From positions 496,001-560,000 of the forward strand of contig JAHQRK010000008.1 of assembly GCA_019828595.1 (NCBI GenBank): a DNA stretch of 64,000 bases. The letters run 5' to 3'. The position numbers and the translations under genes were made by a program. Below are positions 54,141 to 63,376 of this stretch, piece by piece. A model generated the notes under the pieces. The model searched no databases. It worked only from the letters and a program-made list of their open reading frames with translations, and was not told where the DNA came from. The stretch is from Aphanomyces cochlioides (Eukaryota; Oomycota; Saprolegniomycetes; Saprolegniales; Verrucalvaceae). Numbering within the stretch: position 1 is the first letter of the stretch; each line of letters opens with the position of its first letter.

Positions 54141-54194
54141 GATGAATGTGTTTTTATTATATACTATGTATTAGGAAATAAATAATATATCATT

Positions 54195-54383
54195 TTACAA
54201 CGAAAATGTTGTTGGCTTCTTTTTTTTATAATCACTAAATGGTTTTCTGGAATTCTGAAAAACTGGCTCAGGATGATGATGTTCTATGACTAAATCTTCC
54301 ATTGTTTGAATTAATTTTTGTTCATTTTCTTTAGCATTCTTATTATAGTCGTTTAGCGGTCTTTTTACATTGAATATTTTCAT
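54195..54383 (-). CDS. Small unassigned protein
   Basis: 62 residues, polar and basic, with a His-rich H-H-H-P-E-P stretch and a K-K-K-K-P end. The N-terminal R-P-L-N-D-Y and the later R-K-P-F-S-D-Y look like an imperfect internal repeat. It sits in the minus-strand block between the two unassigned genes. Function unknown. Confidence 0.45.
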   Translation of the reverse strand: MKIFNVKRPLNDYNKNAKENEQKLIQTMEDLVIEHHHPEPVFQNSRKPFSDYKKKKPTTFSL

Positions 54384-54393
54384 TGTATACTTG

Positions 54394-55635
54394 CTATATT
54401 AATAGGCTGATAATTTTATTGAAATCTTTTTCTCCAATTTGATTGTTTTGAAAAAGATATATTGACATTTTCTTCAGTTCAGATTTGACTTTTGGATTAT
54501 CATTTCCAAGCTTCAATTCAGCTAATAATTTATCAAATTCAGCTTTATATTTATCTAGACCTTGGCGAGGATCAAAAAGAGGTTTTCTAAGCGTTTGCAA
54601 AATTTTACAAAATTTCAGTAGGTCATAAAATATTTCTTTATCGGAATTATTTAGCTGAGCATAAGCAGTATAGTCTACCGTTTTATCAAATGCGAGAGTT
54701 TTAATGATACTAACCAAATCATCCGATATTTTGAATCTTTTAAAACAAACATTAGCGCTTGGATATCGTAAGCTCAAATAGCCTTCAGCTAAAGCGCTTA
54801 GAGTGATATATTTATCTCCAATTTGTTTATAAAGATAGTCTTTTTCTAGATTATGATTGCCAGCACCAACTAAACCTCTTCCTACTAATCTACGTTTCCG
54901 AGTAAAGATTTTGCTAAAACCTGTTCCTTCTTCCTTCTTAATTGGTATCTCTGATTTAGGAGAAGTAGAGTTTATTGTAAGACCTTTTAATGCTTTAGCT
55001 GCGTTGTTTGCATTTTTTTCTTCGTCTAGAACTTTGTCAATATAATTTTTTGTTTCAATTCAATCATATTTTGATTGAATACCATTAATTGTCACTAATT
55101 CATCGCCAAATGCTTTATAAATTTTACCTTCCGCCCCAATATAGTGCAAATTGTCTTTAGATCCATTTTGAAAGATTGGATTTATCTTTTTAGGGATTAA
55201 GATTTTACCTTTTATTTCATCTTTATAATCATCTATAATGTCTTTTCTTGCTTGTATGTTTTTTTTCTTCAACGTAGATGGTGATGATTTTGGAGATGGT
55301 TTAGGAGCTGGAGGTTTTTCTTCTAATTCTTCCTCTTCATATTGAGTTATCAATGGATCAAATTTGTTATTTGTTTTAACATTTGCTTGAACCCCTGCTT
55401 CTGTCTTAATAGCTGATTTTGTTTGATATTTTGATTCTGGAGCAACTTTTACTAATTTCATAGCCTTAGGATATTGATATGAATTATCTAAATTGACTCC
55501 TTGTTGATCGCTGAAATAAGCATTTGCATATGCTTGTTTCTTTAAATTATCAATTTCTTCATCATATTTGATTTGGTCGTAATAAGCTTTTAGCTTTTCG
55601 CGCTTATCTTTTAGAGATTTGTAAGAAGGAAACAT
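54394..55635 (-). pseudogene. Unassigned Polinton protein interrupted by in-frame TGA
   Basis: From ATG 55635 (the more distal codons are not ATG) the frame runs to a TGA at 55060-55062, then stays open in the same frame to 54394, about 413 residues in all. The first part is Lys/Glu/Pro-rich with a K-P-P-A-P-K-P-S-P-K linker; the second has K-R-R-L-V-G-R-G and a helical C-terminus. The continuity on both sides of the TGA suggests a single nonsense change, readthrough, or a base error. No known family is recognised; the position suggests a Polinton-specific virion or replication accessory. Confidence 0.6.
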
Positions 55636-55664
55636 TGTCACTATATAAATACGAAAATATTAGT

Positions 55665-56764
55665 TTACTCTTTACTAAAATAAATATTCTCTAATGTTGA
55701 TTTTTTGTTTTTATTTATCAATCTAAGGTTTTTCTGAGGTTCCCATGATTCGCTATCGTCAGACCATTTAACTAGGTATTTGAAACCATTTTTAACTTTT
55801 CTATGATCTAAGATCTCTTTAGCTTCAAAAATATCGTTGTTTCCAGTCTCAGCATCAGTGATTTTAGCTTGAACAACCTTTAAATCATTAGGTGATTTGT
55901 AAAGTATATGTTTATTTTTTGATCTAAGTTCGAACTTGTATCCATCTAGCCCAATAATTTCGTAAACAGCTTTAGACCATTGAGCTTTCTCCTTTTCAAA
56001 TGTCCCTTTTTCTAATCTATATCGAACGTGATCTCCAATTTCGAATTTCTTCGATATGTCTTTAAGCAAAGTATCGTTGTGTTTTAACTCTGAATCCATA
56101 ATTTGACCTTTATTTTCATTTGGTGTGCTGCCTAGAGAGCTATGATAAGTGTTATTGTAGTTGCTAATAACTGAATTTACCAGTTTTTGTGTTAATGTTT
56201 TCGGGTTAATTTTAATTAATCGTTGTTTGATAGTCCTAATAAACCGATCAATTTTCCCTAGCACTGTGTGATCACCTACCTCATTATTGTAATGCTCAAT
56301 TTGATTCTTTTTTAAGAAATTCTCGACTGCATTCGATATAAACTCGCTCCCATTGTCGCTCGTGACTATTTGAACATTATTCTCTTTAATAAATTTATCC
56401 AATGCCTTTATTATTGTTTCAGCTCTTTTATTAGCTAAAACCCTAGCAAAACCAATTCTTGAATTAATATTCACAGCGATAAAACTGTTTTAGAACCGAA
56501 AAACATTAAATCCATTTGCCAAGAATCAGGATTATTACTTGCGATTTTAAAGTATTCTTTTGATTTATTTGTAGTTTGATGTTGTTGGACAATATCCTGT
56601 TTAGCATACCATTCTTTTATTTGCTTTAGGGTTATCTCAGGATTAATTTTTTTTGCCTTAATATATAACTTATCAGCTGATATGAACCCAGTTGAAGGAT
56701 CATTATATAATTTTGAAATCAAACGATCTCTCGATCTTAGATCTCGTTCTGTTGGAGAGCTCAT
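55665..56764 (-). pseudogene. RVE-family integrase with chromodomain (one frameshift)
   Basis: From ATG 56764 the first 97 residues hold an N-terminal helical region and the first catalytic aspartate (W-Q-M-D-L-M-F-F). The frame then shifts within an A-run near 56490, and the second frame (55665-56474) carries S-D-N-G-S-E-F with the second aspartate and L-G-K-I-D-R-F, where an aspartate stands at the position of the usual glutamate, with 35 residues between them. A C-terminal chromodomain follows (Y-L-V-K-W-S-D-D-S-E-S-W-E-P). The enzyme would insert the element and create the 6-bp duplication. As written it is broken by one base. Confidence 0.85.
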
Positions 56765-56784
56765 GACAGCTTTAAAATATTCGT

Positions 56785-59700
56785 CTATATATCTAGTGGT
56801 ATTGTTTGTATGCCATCTTCAAGAACTTTTCGTTTATCATAATAATAACTACACGCATTTTTAAATGTCTTATATGTGATCATCGTATTTGTTTCCTTAT
56901 CCATTCTAAATCCTGTATTAGTTCCTTTCAGTGTAATTTTATTTTTAATGATATCTTCAAATCGCTCTGGTTTAAGCAAGTCTTTGTTTCGACCTTTTTG
57001 AACCCCTTTAGCTGAGAGTTTAATCTTTGGTGTTACCATTTTTTTGTCTTTTTTCGAATAGACTTCATCAGGTAAATAGCAAATATAATTCTTCGAGGCT
57101 AAAGAAATCATAGCATTGCATCGATATTCTTCTTTAAAAAGCCCTGGTTTACGTTTATCAAAAGCTGCATTTTCTTTTGTATCATCTCTCGGAAACCAAT
57201 CAAATTTATTATTCTCGAAATGTTCTTTCATCTCTGGTTTGATTAGATTTTTGAATGGTTCTTCATCGCTAAAAGCAATGTAAGCGCTATCTGTGTCCAT
57301 TTCTAAATATTCAAAGTCGCTACGATCAATATATTTATCTACACAATCATAATAGAATTCAAGCATACGTAATTTAGCAAGCTGATAAATCGCGATGCTT
57401 AGATGAATAGGATTGTTCATTTTTATGCGGCGTTTTACTTTAGTGATTTCATAAGATCCATTTAATTCAACAAGATCGTAAAATCTATTTGATTCAATTA
57501 GTTTATCTAAATTACTATCATCACTATGATATTCAACCTCTTTATGCTTTGATTTATCCATTCCACTGCGTCCAAAAGCGGAATTACCAATAAGTTTCAT
57601 CGTTTCAGCTTTTATCGATTTATATTGCCAATCATTATATTTTTCCTGTCTTTCACTTTCTTCCCGATCTCCTCCTCTTCGAGCGTTTGATACTTCGTTT
57701 TCAAATTCCTTAAATGGTTGAAATCTACTAGCCTTAATGAATGAATACATTTTTGTAATGACTAAACCATGCTCAAAATACCATTTTAAAAGAGGTGTAT
57801 AAATCAAAATCTTAGAACCAAAGTAGCTTGAAATCAATTTTCTTGACTCTTTTCTTCTACTATTCATTTCAAGAGATTGGTTAAATTCATACATATGATC
57901 TCCAATAATCTCCTTTTCTGGAACAATAGAGGCATTTTTAAATATCGGGCACATTTCTGAAAAGTATTCTTTTAGGTGATCAGGGGTTTCAATATCGCAT
58001 TCAAGAAATCCAAATAGTTTATCTGATTTGATATCTTCAATGATACTGTCATAAATATCAATCGATGTTAATCGTCCACAAGGCATATCATTTCCAAGAG
58101 CCCAAAGATATAAGGCGTTCGCATCGAATCCAATTACTTTCTTACAAATCTTAGATCCGTTTCTTATATATGTTTCATTTCGTTTAGCGAATCTCTTGAA
58201 TATGATTGAAGGCCCACCAGCAATGTTTTGTTTCATCTTGTAGAAAATATCCTTGTTTTCTTCATCAATCTCATATACTAAACGATGAGAATTATATTCA
58301 ATCAACTTCATTCTTCTGAAACTAGCCATATTCATATCTTTACGAGCAACATTACAACTAATGCAAGTCATTGTAATATTACCATCAATATGCCCAATTT
58401 TATTGTTGATTCTATCACCTGTTACGTTTTCTTTATTTAAAGCACATTTACAATGACTACAAGAATATTGCTGCTTTTTCAATTCATCATTCAAATGTTC
58501 AATTGTTAAACAAAATTCTCTTTTAGCTTTCTTATCTTGGTCATAATATCCATTGTATCTATCTTCTGGAAAATCAAATGCTTCTCCCTTTTGTTTCGGA
58601 ATAGGTAGCATATTTTTATTAGAAATTTGATACATCACTTTTTCAGCTAAACTCGGTAGAGAAACACCATCAATCAACATATCTAAGTCAAATCGTTTAT
58701 AGAGATCCCTTTGAGCAATTATTGCTGCTACAAATGGCTTTACATCGAGATTGTTATACCATTCAAGTAAATCTTTAACCGATTTCATATTATAATGATT
58801 CCATACCCATTTAATACGTTCATAATCATCTTTACTCATTTTCGTTTGTCTGAATTCACTATCAAATGCTTCAATTGGAGGTAATTTAGTTTCATCAAGA
58901 ACTTCATAACTCGTTAAATATTCATACGGAAAGAATCCTTTTCCTAAACAACAAGTGCATTGAATTTTATTTGGGCACTTACATCCACCGAGATACGTTT
59001 TTAGATACGAATCTAATGAAGCATCAGGTGGTAAATAATTCTTAATGTCAAGCATTTTTAGATTATCAGTAGAGATGCACATATAATTTGGATTCTTAAT
59101 TACTAACTGTTTTTCATCTTTAATGAAATCTCCAATGATTGAAAATAATTCGTTCTTAACTACATTTAAATCGTATCGTCCTGAATTAAAGCCAACTAAC
59201 GGAACTTGGTATAGAGTTTTATATAGACTCTTGATGTCTCTGTTAAAGTCATTGTTTAAGATATCATATCTAACGTGGTGGAGATAATCAATTAAATTTT
59301 TAACATCATCTCCATATTCTTTTTCTTTAATCGGAGCCAGAGGCTCCATGCAATCTTTGATTGCGATTAGTTCATTTATCTCATTCTTACTTTTTTCAGT
59401 CAAATATTTATTTTTTTCTAAAATAGCGATTATTAATCCTCTAAATTTATTGAAATTGTATTTTGATATTTGGTTTGACACCTCATTTATGTATTTAAAC
59501 ATATCGGTTAATAATTGTTTTGAATCACTATTTGTGATAAATTTAGTTTGTTTAGTCAAGCTATCGCAAATTGATACGCTAACGAGTTTGTGTCTCGTTG
59601 TATATTCTGTTGATTCTCCGTGTTTCTCAGAAATTTTTTCAAGGATAGCTTCAAAATCGTAGCAAATAAAATGATCAATGTAGTGATCAACATCAGAAAT

Positions 59701-60948
59701 ATCATATTTTCTCAATAGAGATTTAATAGAGTTTTCTTGAGGTTTATATACTTTTGGATTCTTGGAAAATGAATCAATCGTTTCGTATTTACACTCAACA
59801 TTTTGTCTATGAGACTTGCGTTGATTTGATGTCTTAAAAATCATATTGCATATTGGACATGGATAATAACTATCAAGTTTATTAATATCCTTAATTAACA
59901 TAGCGTGGCCTTTGTAGCTAAGAATATTAACGTTTCTTAAGTAATTATTAACTTCGCCACATTTAGCCATATACGAAGCTGATTTGTCATTATTTTGTCT
60001 AAATGTGGTCTTAGAATCACGAATTGATATTAAACGATTGTTATCCATATCCCATTCGAATACATTTAGATTAATTTTAAAACATTGCTCTAATTTATCA
60101 AACTCCATTAAATCAATCGGATCTGTTTCTCGAAACTTTTTCAGGGTGAATTCTTCACCTTTAAATTCGCAATAATCCTTAAAAGCATCTTTAACATCAG
60201 ATTTTAATCTTCTTGGATTATTTACGATTCCTTTTAGATAATAAGCAATACAATAGAATACGCATTTATTTTCAGTTGGACCGAAATTAGAGATAATATA
60301 ATTATTGTTTTTTATCTTATTTGGTATTTCAATCTCTTCCCCTAAACGATGTGATCTATTAATAATCTTCATTGTAAATCCAATGATTGATTTTACTTTC
60401 CAAGAAGAGCTTGGATACGAAATTTTATCAGCTAAGTCATTTTGATTGAAGAAGTCAATAATTTTAGTTTGAATATCATCTCGGCTATTAATGAATATTG
60501 CTCTCGGAAATATACTTGTATTGAAACCATCTCTAAACTCTCGTTCTTCTCCGGTATTGATATTAACCAAAATATAGTCAAGAAATATTTGAACTTTATA
60601 TGCTGTTGTTTTAGATAAGCAAATTTGTTTAATTTTGTTAATTACTTGCGTTTGGTTTGAATTAAAGAAATGATGAGTATCAGCTTTTGTTCCTTGAGTA
60701 AATTTATAGCCGGACTCTTTTTCATTAATATGATTATTTAAAATTTCTAAGCGATATGCTTCGGTAGATGATTTTGGAAAAAGATTTTTATATTCTTCAA
60801 CCAATGCTCTTTTATTTTTTGGAGTTAATTTGCTTACGTATGTATATCGTCCATTGATTGATCTAATTTTAAATCTGTATCCACCATCTCCCCATTGTTT
60901 TAATGGAACTTTTAGAAATTTTAATCCTTTAAATTCTTCGGGAGTCAT
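56785..60948 (-). CDS. Protein-primed DNA polymerase B with OTU-like, zinc-finger and HNH-like domains
   Basis: 1387 residues from ATG 60948, intact. In order: an N-terminal OTU-like cysteine-protease-type region with N-K-C-V-F-Y-C-I-A (about residue 225) and G-H-A-M-L-I-K-D (about 348); a C2H2-type finger C-P-I-C ... H (about 363-385); 3'-5' exonuclease Exo I Y-D-F-E-A (about 430) and Exo II G-F-N-S-G-R-Y-D (about 590); an HNH-like zinc insert C-S-H-C ... G-D-R-I ... C-I-S-C-N (about 824-865); and polymerase motifs A D-A-N-A-L-Y (about 943), B G-N-S-A-F-G (about 1120) and C D-T-D-S (about 1216). This is the pPolB type that replicates linear genomes from protein-primed ends, as in Polintons. 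Whether the HNH-like and OTU-like parts are active is unknown. Confidence 0.92.
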   Translation of the reverse strand: MTPEEFKGLKFLKVPLKQWGDGGYRFKIRSINGRYTYVSKLTPKNKRALVEEYKNLFPKSSTEAYRLEILNNHINEKESGYKFTQGTKADTHHFFNSNQTQVINKIKQICLSKTTAYKVQIFLDYILVNINTGEEREFRDGFNTSIFPRAIFINSRDDIQTKIIDFFNQNDLADKISYPSSSWKVKSIIGFTMKIINRSHRLGEEIEIPNKIKNNNYIISNFGPTENKCVFYCIAYYLKGIVNNPRRLKSDVKDAFKDYCEFKGEEFTLKKFRETDPIDLMEFDKLEQCFKINLNVFEWDMDNNRLISIRDSKTTFRQNNDKSASYMAKCGEVNNYLRNVNILSYKGHAMLIKDINKLDSYYPCPICNMIFKTSNQRKSHRQNVECKYETIDSFSKNPKVYKPQENSIKSLLRKYDISDVDHYIDHFICYDFEAILEKISEKHGESTEYTTRHKLVSVSICDSLTKQTKFITNSDSKQLLTDMFKYINEVSNQISKYNFNKFRGLIIAILEKNKYLTEKSKNEINELIAIKDCMEPLAPIKEKEYGDDVKNLIDYLHHVRYDILNNDFNRDIKSLYKTLYQVPLVGFNSGRYDLNVVKNELFSIIGDFIKDEKQLVIKNPNYMCISTDNLKMLDIKNYLPPDASLDSYLKTYLGGCKCPNKIQCTCCLGKGFFPYEYLTSYEVLDETKLPPIEAFDSEFRQTKMSKDDYERIKWVWNHYNMKSVKDLLEWYNNLDVKPFVAAIIAQRDLYKRFDLDMLIDGVSLPSLAEKVMYQISNKNMLPIPKQKGEAFDFPEDRYNGYYDQDKKAKREFCLTIEHLNDELKKQQYSCSHCKCALNKENVTGDRINNKIGHIDGNITMTCISCNVARKDMNMASFRRMKLIEYNSHRLVYEIDEENKDIFYKMKQNIAGGPSIIFKRFAKRNETYIRNGSKICKKVIGFDANALYLWALGNDMPCGRLTSIDIYDSIIEDIKSDKLFGFLECDIETPDHLKEYFSEMCPIFKNASIVPEKEIIGDHMYEFNQSLEMNSRRKESRKLISSYFGSKILIYTPLLKWYFEHGLVITKMYSFIKASRFQPFKEFENEVSNARRGGDREESERQEKYNDWQYKSIKAETMKLIGNSAFGRSGMDKSKHKEVEYHSDDSNLDKLIESNRFYDLVELNGSYEITKVKRRIKMNNPIHLSIAIYQLAKLRMLEFYYDCVDKYIDRSDFEYLEMDTDSAYIAFSDEEPFKNLIKPEMKEHFENNKFDWFPRDDTKENAAFDKRKPGLFKEEYRCNAMISLASKNYICYLPDEVYSKKDKKMVTPKIKLSAKGVQKGRNKDLLKPERFEDIIKNKITLKGTNTGFRMDKETNTMITYKTFKNACSYYYDKRKVLEDGIQTIPLDI

Positions 60949-60990
60949 TGGATATATTTGTCAAATTATAAAAATTTTGAAAGTTTTAAA

Positions 60991-61355
60991 ATCTTGATAT
61001 TATATTATAATATTAATATTATATATCAAGATAGAATTTTTTTATATGATACAAAAAATTAAATAATTATACTTCAATATTACTTAATTCTTTTATATAT
61101 TTCTTCAATTGATTACGACTTTTTCTTTCTTCTGCATGTGCTCTGTCATAGTCTCTCTGCCAAGCAAGAAGTTTATCTTTTACTTTAGCTCTATATTTTC
61201 GCAGTGATTCACGCTGAGCTGCGATTCTTTCTTCATCTGTTTTATAAATTGTTTTACCCATATCAACGTATGTATATATTATTAAGAAAAAATATCAAGA
61301 TTGATTTAATTATTTTCATAACTTAAATACAATTCATATTCAGTCATCTTGATAT
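60991..61355. repeat. Four copies of a 10-mer (ATATCAAGAT) in two inverted pairs
   Basis: Copies: 60991-61000 (inverted), 61023-61032, 61292-61301 and 61346-61355 (inverted). The first pair forms the arms of a 42-bp AT-only-centred palindrome upstream of the polymerase gene; the second lies between the small gene and the right repeat. The function is unknown (origin, promoter or terminator). Confidence 0.75.
61067..61261 (-). CDS. Small basic coiled-coil protein
   Basis: 64 residues from ATG 61261. Almost entirely charged helix: E-E-R-I-A-A-Q-R-E-S-L-R-K-Y-R-A-K then a heptad-like stretch ending K-K-Y-I-K-E-L. It resembles the short basic helical proteins of large DNA viruses that look like truncated bZIP proteins. 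It could bind DNA near the element end or be the priming protein; both are speculation. Flanked on both sides by the ATATCAAGAT pairs. Confidence 0.5.
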   Translation of the reverse strand: MGKTIYKTDEERIAAQRESLRKYRAKVKDKLLAWQRDYDRAHAEERKSRNQLKKYIKELSNIEV

Positions 61356-61418
61356 TATACTTAATAATTTTTAATCAAGAACAACCCACATTTTGACAAC
61401 AATTTTGATAGCTTCGCG

Positions 61419-61651
61419 TATGAGTCATTCGATAGTTTATAAAACCCCTTCCATGTGTCGAGAATGATTCAACTTATGTCATTGTTTCATCGTAATCCAC
61501 TTGTTTGGGTGAATGCCAGCATCTGATGCAAAGGATGAAAAACCTTGATATAGCATCACCAGACTCAGAATCAGCATACATATGGGACGATTGGTGGTGG
61601 TGAGAACTTTTGAAAAAAAATTGACAGGCTGCGGCACTATTATATACTACT
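61419..61651 (-). repeat. Right terminal inverted repeat of the Polinton
   Basis: 233 bp, inverted copy of 45022-45254, ending TATTATATACTACT. Confidence 0.95.
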
Positions 61652-61657
61652 AACGTG
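61652..61657. repeat. Right target-site duplication of the Polinton (AACGTG)
   Basis: Same six bases as 45016-45021; it is also coding sequence of the split elicitin gene. Confidence 0.95.
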
Positions 61658-61806
61658 AGCCAGTTGTATCCCGAGTCTTTGGTGCAGCCAGCCAAGTTGG
61701 TCGACGCGTTGACGGCCGCCACGACGTCGCCGATTTGTTTCTCCGTGCATGGCGCTGGGGCCTGAGCCAAGGCGTACGCGAGCATGGAAAGCAAGACGAG
61801 TTTCAT
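61652..61806 (-). pseudogene. Elicitin-like gene, 5' part, split by the Polinton
   Basis: From ATG 61806 a signal peptide (M-K-L-V-L-L-S-M-L-A-Y-A-L-A-Q-A) leads into the start of an elicitin domain: P-C-T-E-K-Q-I-G-D-V-V-A-A-V, then a C-T-K-D-S-G-Y-N-W block, cut at the insertion site. Elicitins are secreted or membrane-anchored sterol/lipid-binding proteins of oomycetes. The reading frame meets the left flank (45021 downward) exactly in register when the element and one target copy are ignored. Confidence 0.92.
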
Positions 61807-62527
61807 GATGGAAGGAACGAGGAGAATTGAAAAATGACAAGGAAAAGTTGGTGCCATGGAACTGGTGTCTGGGTGAAAAATGTGTTTGCCAATCATGATG
61901 CGGGTTCAACTTTAAGTAATGCCCTGAGGACATGACGACATCCAAGCGTCCGTGGAGCGTTTCCAAATGCAGGCTGGAGATGATTGTCCATGGCAATGGG
62001 AATGCATTGAGAGATGGGTGCGGCCGATATGTCTGATGCATTGACACGACTGTCATCTGGCGATGTTTGCACTCTGCTCTTTGTGGATGTGCATACAAAT
62101 TTCAAGTATAATGCGATTTTCAGCCCAACTGCATGTCAAGAGTATACTTTCTTCAAGATAAAAATGTGAAAATCCAAGGAATCGCAAGACTTGGCTATGA
62201 CTTGACACGAGTCAACGTTGGAGTCGATCGAACTGCCATCGGCTTAGACATACTGGTAGTCTTGACGTCATCTACAGAATCCAGCCGCTTGAAAAGGACT
62301 CGACGGCGATTTCGTCTGGTTCCCCTCAACTCGACATTTCGGACGATGGACGTTTCAGCCTTGTGAAATTATCACAGGTTGCCCCTCTCTGCGTTGACTC
62401 TGGATGAGACCTGGATGCCGTGGTGCACTCATTGCATTATCGTCTTGGACTTGATCTTGATTGGCAGGTCGACCGTCCGCGGTGCCTCTCGACATATCTT
62501 GTTCATTCTTGCTTGCCTGTCCTGCCC
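61807..62527. other. Divergent upstream region of the two elicitin genes
   Basis: No gene recognised. It contains the promoters of the split elicitin (minus) and the intact one (plus). One copy of the dispersed 21-nt motif occurs at 62346-62366, about 160 bp before the intact gene. Confidence 0.5.
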
Positions 62528-63376
62528 ATGAAGCCGGCATTGGTGACGTTCCTGACGTATGCGGTGGCCCTTGCTCTGGTTCCTCCTCCTCCGTGCACGG
62601 ACAAGCAAGTCGGCGACGTCGTTGCCGTCCTCACTGCATCTCCAAACCTTCCAGGGTGCAAGAGAGACTCGGGCTTCAACTGGGTCGCCTTGTTCAACAC
62701 AACGGACGGCTTGCCGATAGACGAACAAGTTCAAGCTTCGACGACTTCTAATGACTGCGCCGCGTTGAATGCCGACGTCGGCAAGCTCAACGTGTCGTCC
62801 TGCTCTGTGTGGAACGTGGATTTGGCGGCGCTCGTCAAGCAAGGACTTCAAAAATGGCACTCTGCCAAGCAAACGTATATCTTCATGGAAGTCCCCAAAG
62901 AGTGTACTGCCGGCCAAGTCGCCGCGTTCGTTGCGTCTGTGAAAGCATCTCGGAACTTGGAAAGCTGCTCGAAAGCTGTCGGGTTTGACTGGCTGACCTT
63001 CTTCACGACGGATGTTCTCCCAATGTACACCAAAGTCACAGAGTCGATGTCGTCTACGGAATGCGCGGCGTTCTTCGCCGACATCCATGAACTCCAAGTC
63101 GATTCCTGCATGCTGTGGGCGAATCGCTTGCCTCAACTCGTGGCACACAAGCCGCAGTACTGGGTCGACTCCAAGTCTTACTTTCTCCGATGGACCAACA
63201 ACTCGACAAAGTCCAATGCGACCACAACTACGCCCAGCACGACAGCAGCGCCTACCTCGTCGGTGGCGTCCACGACAACTCTAGCGCCGATCACGACGAT
63301 GGCAAAGTCGTCAGCGTCGACCCTCGCAGCTCAAGTGCTTGCTGCTGCACTGGCGCTAGCCATTTTTATTGTCTAG
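62528..63376 (+). CDS. Two-domain elicitin with Ser/Thr stalk and GPI-type tail
   Basis: 282 residues from ATG 62528 (M-K-P-A-L-V-T-F-L); longer readings start on non-ATG codons. A signal peptide (about 1-18) is followed by two elicitin domains. Each has the cysteine pattern and conserved blocks: C-T-D-K-Q-V-G-D-V-V and S-C-S-V-W in the first (about 23-100), C-T-A-G-Q-V-A-A-F-V and S-C-M-L-W in the second (about 125-200). A Thr/Ser/Pro/Ala-rich stretch (about 222-262) and a hydrophobic C-terminus without following charged residues suggest O-glycosylation and a GPI anchor. Elicitins bind sterols and lipids and are recognised by plants in some species. Intact; the paralogue beside it is the gene disrupted by the Polinton. 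Confidence 0.9.
   Translation: MKPALVTFLTYAVALALVPPPPCTDKQVGDVVAVLTASPNLPGCKRDSGFNWVALFNTTDGLPIDEQVQASTTSNDCAALNADVGKLNVSSCSVWNVDLAALVKQGLQKWHSAKQTYIFMEVPKECTAGQVAAFVASVKASRNLESCSKAVGFDWLTFFTTDVLPMYTKVTESMSSTECAAFFADIHELQVDSCMLWANRLPQLVAHKPQYWVDSKSYFLRWTNNSTKSNATTTTPSTTAAPTSSVASTTTLAPITTMAKSSASTLAAQVLAAALALAIFIV

Larger units (their letters stand above)
45022..61651. mobile_element. Complete Polinton/Maverick (polintovirus-like) element with effector cargo
   Basis: A 16,630-bp element with 233-bp terminal inverted repeats (about 96% identical) starting 5'-AG and ending CT-3', and a perfect 6-bp target duplication. It encodes the diagnostic Polinton set: protein-primed family B DNA polymerase, RVE integrase with chromodomain, FtsK/HerA-type packaging ATPase, adenain-like protease, double-jelly-roll-type major capsid protein and penton-like minor capsid protein. 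It adds a fibre, an ExoX-like protein and small basic proteins. Gene order from the left: effector (-), ExoX-like (+), protease (-), major capsid (+), fibre (-), ATPase (+), minor capsid (+), then a minus-strand block up to polymerase and a small basic protein. The viral genes are AT-rich (19 G/C in the 60 bases from 52321) against a host-like 28 of 60 in the Crinkler gene (from 45541). With capsid and packaging genes present it could in principle form virions, but fibre, integrase and one unassigned gene carry frame breaks. Confidence 0.97.

Noticed and set aside
61474..61896. Minus-strand frame of 140 codons over the right end of the Polinton
   Set aside because: Chimera of elicitin 5' codons and terminal repeat; the junction is the insertion site.
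62429..63148. Minus-strand frame of 239 codons
   Set aside because: Antisense of the intact elicitin gene.
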